Source: Sphagnum compactum
Taxonomy: Eukaryota; Bryophyta; Sphagnopsida; Sphagnales
Reading direction: 5' to 3'
Assembly: GCA_965153455.1 (NCBI GenBank)
Contig: OZ234497.1
Location: 7,440,001-7,504,000, forward strand
Length of the DNA: 64,000 nucleotides
The position numbers and the translations under genes are program-made. This document shows positions 60,571 through 64,000 of the stretch, in pieces. A model generated the notes under the pieces. It saw only the letters and a program-made list of their open reading frames with translations. It made no database searches and was not told the DNA's origin. How positions within the stretch are numbered: the first letter of the stretch is position 1; each line of letters starts with the position of its first letter.

Positions 60571-63500
60571 TATATGACAATTGGAAGAAGAGGGAGGGTT
60601 GAGAGCGAAGACACAACCTTGGACACAAAACTTCAATACTCAAAATGCAAAAACAACGAGTCTTTCACAAAGCTAAATGCTAACATGGAGAGGTTGAAAC
60701 AATCACCTCCATAAAAGGATTTTGCATAGTTTATGATGTTAGGTTTCAATGGTGTAAGGACTAATCATCAAAGTCTAAAGGATGGTAGGTATGTTGTTTC
60801 AAAGAAGCTTGTGAAAACCTTTGTCAAGGTGACACTTTGATTGGGGTTCCAAGGTATAAAATGTTGTGATCCACAATTCAAAACAAAGGTGGAACAAAAT
60901 TGGCCTTTATGTTATGGAAAAATTGAAATGCCATATTCAAATTTGATTGCAAAAAAAATTGTGTTGGGGATTATAACACAAAAGTCGGGTAACATAATCA
61001 GGTGGCCTTCATTGAAGAAAAACAATAACCAATGTTCGAAGTATTTCAAGTGCATGGTAAATATAGAGGCTCCATGAAAAAAGTTCACAAGGCAAAAGGG
61101 TTTGATAATTGCAAAATGTGAACCTCAACTCAAAGTTGAATCTATGCGTAAAACTACAAAGATTGAAATCATTAAAACCGTTTGAACTATTGATGGACCT
61201 CCAATGTCCAAAGATTAGAACTTGAAGCTTGTAGGGTAAATCTTTTAGTTGTAATCCGCTTCCATGGAATTGAAAGCCTCCACGTCAAAATTTGACTAAC
61301 CCAAATTAGTGCAAGCTTCTTTGATGGAACGCATGGAAAAAATAAGGAGCTTAAAGGTTTTTAAAAAGTTGACAATAATTGGTGTCAAATTTTATGATGG
61401 TTGTTGAAGGGTCTAAGCCCAAGGAATCCTATGATTATCTCAGTCTAGGTTAGAATTTGCAAGCATGTTAACACTAGTAGCACCATCACCCAAATCAACT
61501 ATGAAAGTAGAACTTCATTTGGATTTGGATGCTCTAATAATTGATAAAAGGCAAGAAAATTGCTTGCAATAACATGAACATTGAGCATGAAGCACAATAT
61601 AAAAAGTTGGGAGCAAAATTGGGTTTAAAGGAGATGGATTTTTAAAAACTAAAAAATAGGAGGATGTTTTATGGGTTACACTATTTTTCTTTTGGGGAGT
61701 AGCATCTTGCTTTCATAAAGAAGGGTAAGAGATCATCTTTACATCCCTACCTTTTGTGTAACCATGATGTCCATTATGACATTGGCCCCAATTTCTTGAA
61801 ATTTTCATAATGTGTAGTTTGTATGTGTGGATTCTTACATTTTGATATCATTGTTCTTATATGTAGACATCTTTACCACCCTTAATGTGTTTTGATACAC
61901 TCAAACAAAGTAATAAATCATGTGCAAATTCTCATTGTAAGATCATTGTCTCCCTTGAATGGTACAATAGTTTTAACTTCAAAAACTTTGACAAGGAATT
62001 TATGAAGATTTTTTTTTTGAGGATTGTGAGGATGTCTAGTTGCATCAATTCAACTTGTGAAAACAATCTGCATTAGTAAATTACCCCAATGTGCGTACAA
62101 ATGCCTTTCAAACATACATAATCTTTATTTTCTTTATTTGAACACCTTTGTTTTACATAAAATGTTTCATCAAATTGCAAAATAATCTAGTAGTTTTGTG
62201 TCTTACATACATTAATAGCAAAATGTAACATAACATAATGCATTGTGTTTAGTGTTATACATTCATGGTAGTTTTGGAACTCTACGTACACTATATATAA
62301 TTTCTTTTAGTCATTAACATACTCCTTGCAATGTGGATTGACTTGAATATGTTATGTATTGCAATGCATCAATTTTTGAACCTTTAAATTACACTTCATG
62401 TCTCAAATGACTAGCTTTCTACTATTTGTACTTTAATCAACATCAAAATTTACAATTTCTATTCCTTATGCATTGTTCTTGTAAATGTCGATACATGTCA
62501 TAAATTTGTAATGTAATACAATGTAATATTTAGAATATTGTTGTATAATTTGTACATTTTATAATATCTAGTGCAAACTTTTTTTTAAACATTTTGTTGA
62601 TTATATGTATATCATGAAGTTCAAAGTTCATTCTAGTGCACAAAAGGTCGAATGATGATGATGAAAAAAATGTCTTGTACTCCAATAACCATGTTGCAAC
62701 AAACCCAATGCGTTTGCTTGGTTCAGTAGATATATCTTATTTTCAAAAAGTGCAAGTATCCTATGTAACAGATTGAATGTGAGAGCAAAGTTTAATGATG
62801 CCCTGTTACTTTCCCTTCCCTTTCTAGGTTTAATTGCGTGAAAATTTCATAAGAGAATGTTCTAGCAAGTATGGTCGTTCAAAATATTCCAAAAGCATGG
62901 TTAGTGTGCAAAAAACTATCCAACATAATCTACAAGTGTGGTACTTGCATCTAATACATATCAATTTTTGGTATACGAACTTGCTCTTAATACTTTATTA
63001 AACATATTGGTGTAACAATTTATTTTCATTTGGTAACATTGAGCTACAAACCTAGATGATCATGTGCACAACATTTGGATTGGTGTACATTTGAAGTACT
63101 TGATTTTAATTGCGATAAACTATTGGGCCAAATGTTTTGGACTACATAAGGAAAAGGATGGGGTGTAATAACATTAGAGGATATTCATGTTGGTTATTTT
63201 GTGTTTGAATATGTTGGTGATATCACAACAAACTTAGATATGGCTCTTCCAACAAGCCATATGTTGAAAGCAAACATGCATACAACATGGAGCTTTGGAT
63301 GCAAATGGAGCCATGGGTAACCTACTAGATGATGGGGAGGCTTTGTGCTTGGATGAAACTATCTATTGCAAGATTCTTAAGTCATAGATGCCATGATGTA
63401 AATTTAATAAACGTCCTTATCCAAATAGAAACAAGTGCCATGCATCTAGACCATGTATGTTGTACATCTATTGGGATATTTGTGACTAATTTGCTTTGTT

Positions 63501-64000
63501 GCAAGTTGAAAAAAAACATGAGTTCATTCATTGTGATATTAATAATATGGCTTTATGGGTGCAAATACATTCAAAGGAGCCAATGGGATTATAAAATGAG
63601 TATGAATATTTTTTTAATCTTTTTTGGTTTTTCATATGAAGTAAATTTTGAATGTAATCTTTTATAATTGTTATTGAATATACATATGGTTGCCCCAATA
63701 TATCACGTGTTTTGTGTTATTCATTGTTGAATAAATATGAAAATTTTAAAGTGTGGAAATTTTGCTAGATTTTACATTTTGTTTTGACAATTTATCATAA
63801 TTTCAAATTATACCAAAATATGTTAATTACTTTAGGTTTTAATTCCTTGTATCATAACTCCATGTTTTATATGTACATTACACCCCATTTTACATGTGAT
63901 AAAGGACTTTTGAAAATTTGAGATTTTGAAACATACTTTGAATTTATTTTTTAAAAAATTCATAACTTTTTAATTGTTAGTGCCTTTTGAGTGTGGGTAG
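60571..64000. other. AT-rich gene desert, part 2
   Basis: No gene recognised. Short frames at 60841-61077, 61885-62076 and 63329-63667 begin with ATG-like codons but have AT-driven composition, no domain and no splice context linking them. The window ends inside this sequence. Confidence 0.55.

Noticed and set aside
63329-63667. 112-codon open frame near the right end
   Set aside because: Hydrophobic, AT-driven composition with no domain, no conserved motif and no supporting exon structure.
1-64000. Gene cluster or operon of linked function
   Set aside because: The five genes have unrelated roles, differing strands and kilobase gaps; nothing suggests a biosynthetic or defence cluster.

Overview
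The window is nuclear DNA from a streptophyte plant. Every recognisable gene is plant-type and split by spliceosomal introns: a CYP97A carotenoid hydroxylase, a VSP-like acid phosphatase, a VTI1 v-SNARE and an Hsp110 of the Hsp70-14/15 type. Two things point towards a seed-free land plant (bryophyte, lycophyte or fern) or a close algal relative rather than a flowering plant: a hybrid histidine kinase with a HAMP domain and two receivers, and a Ty3-type retroelement carrying a cytosine-5 DNA methyltransferase. I cannot name the species from sequence alone.

Layout. 1-1955: AT-rich upstream DNA. 1956-7456 (+): CYP97A, 16 exons. 10836-12729 (-): HAD class IIIB acid phosphatase, 4 exons, convergent with CYP97A. 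12730-18005: AT-rich intergenic DNA full of small non-autonomous transposons (three foldback elements sharing a GGTAAAGCC-type end, and one 350 bp MITE with TA target duplication). 18006-20061 (+): VTI1, 5 exons. 21003-24240 (-): decayed, truncated Ty3/gypsy element whose order is protease - cytosine methyltransferase - reverse transcriptase. 24241-29465: repeat-derived DNA with an LTR-like segment and a CpG-rich minisatellite. 29466-40902 (+): hybrid histidine kinase, 15 exons, with a 3 kb repeat-laden second intron. 44389-49018 (-): Hsp110, 9 exons, with heat-shock-element-like motifs upstream. 50041-64000: very AT-rich gene desert with degenerate tandem repeats only.

The gene models were assembled by hand: every exon was joined at visible splice sites, frames were carried through every junction, and the total lengths (658, 256, 221, 1146 and 843 residues) fit or approximate the families. 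The genes are unrelated housekeeping, signalling and metabolic genes, not an operon or cluster; each needs its own promoter.

The most unusual item is the retroelement-borne methyltransferase. Its frame is open across the whole catalytic domain apart from three TAG codons, with the motifs in canonical order. It lies between retropepsin and reverse transcriptase on the same strand, so it is part of the element and not a neighbouring gene.
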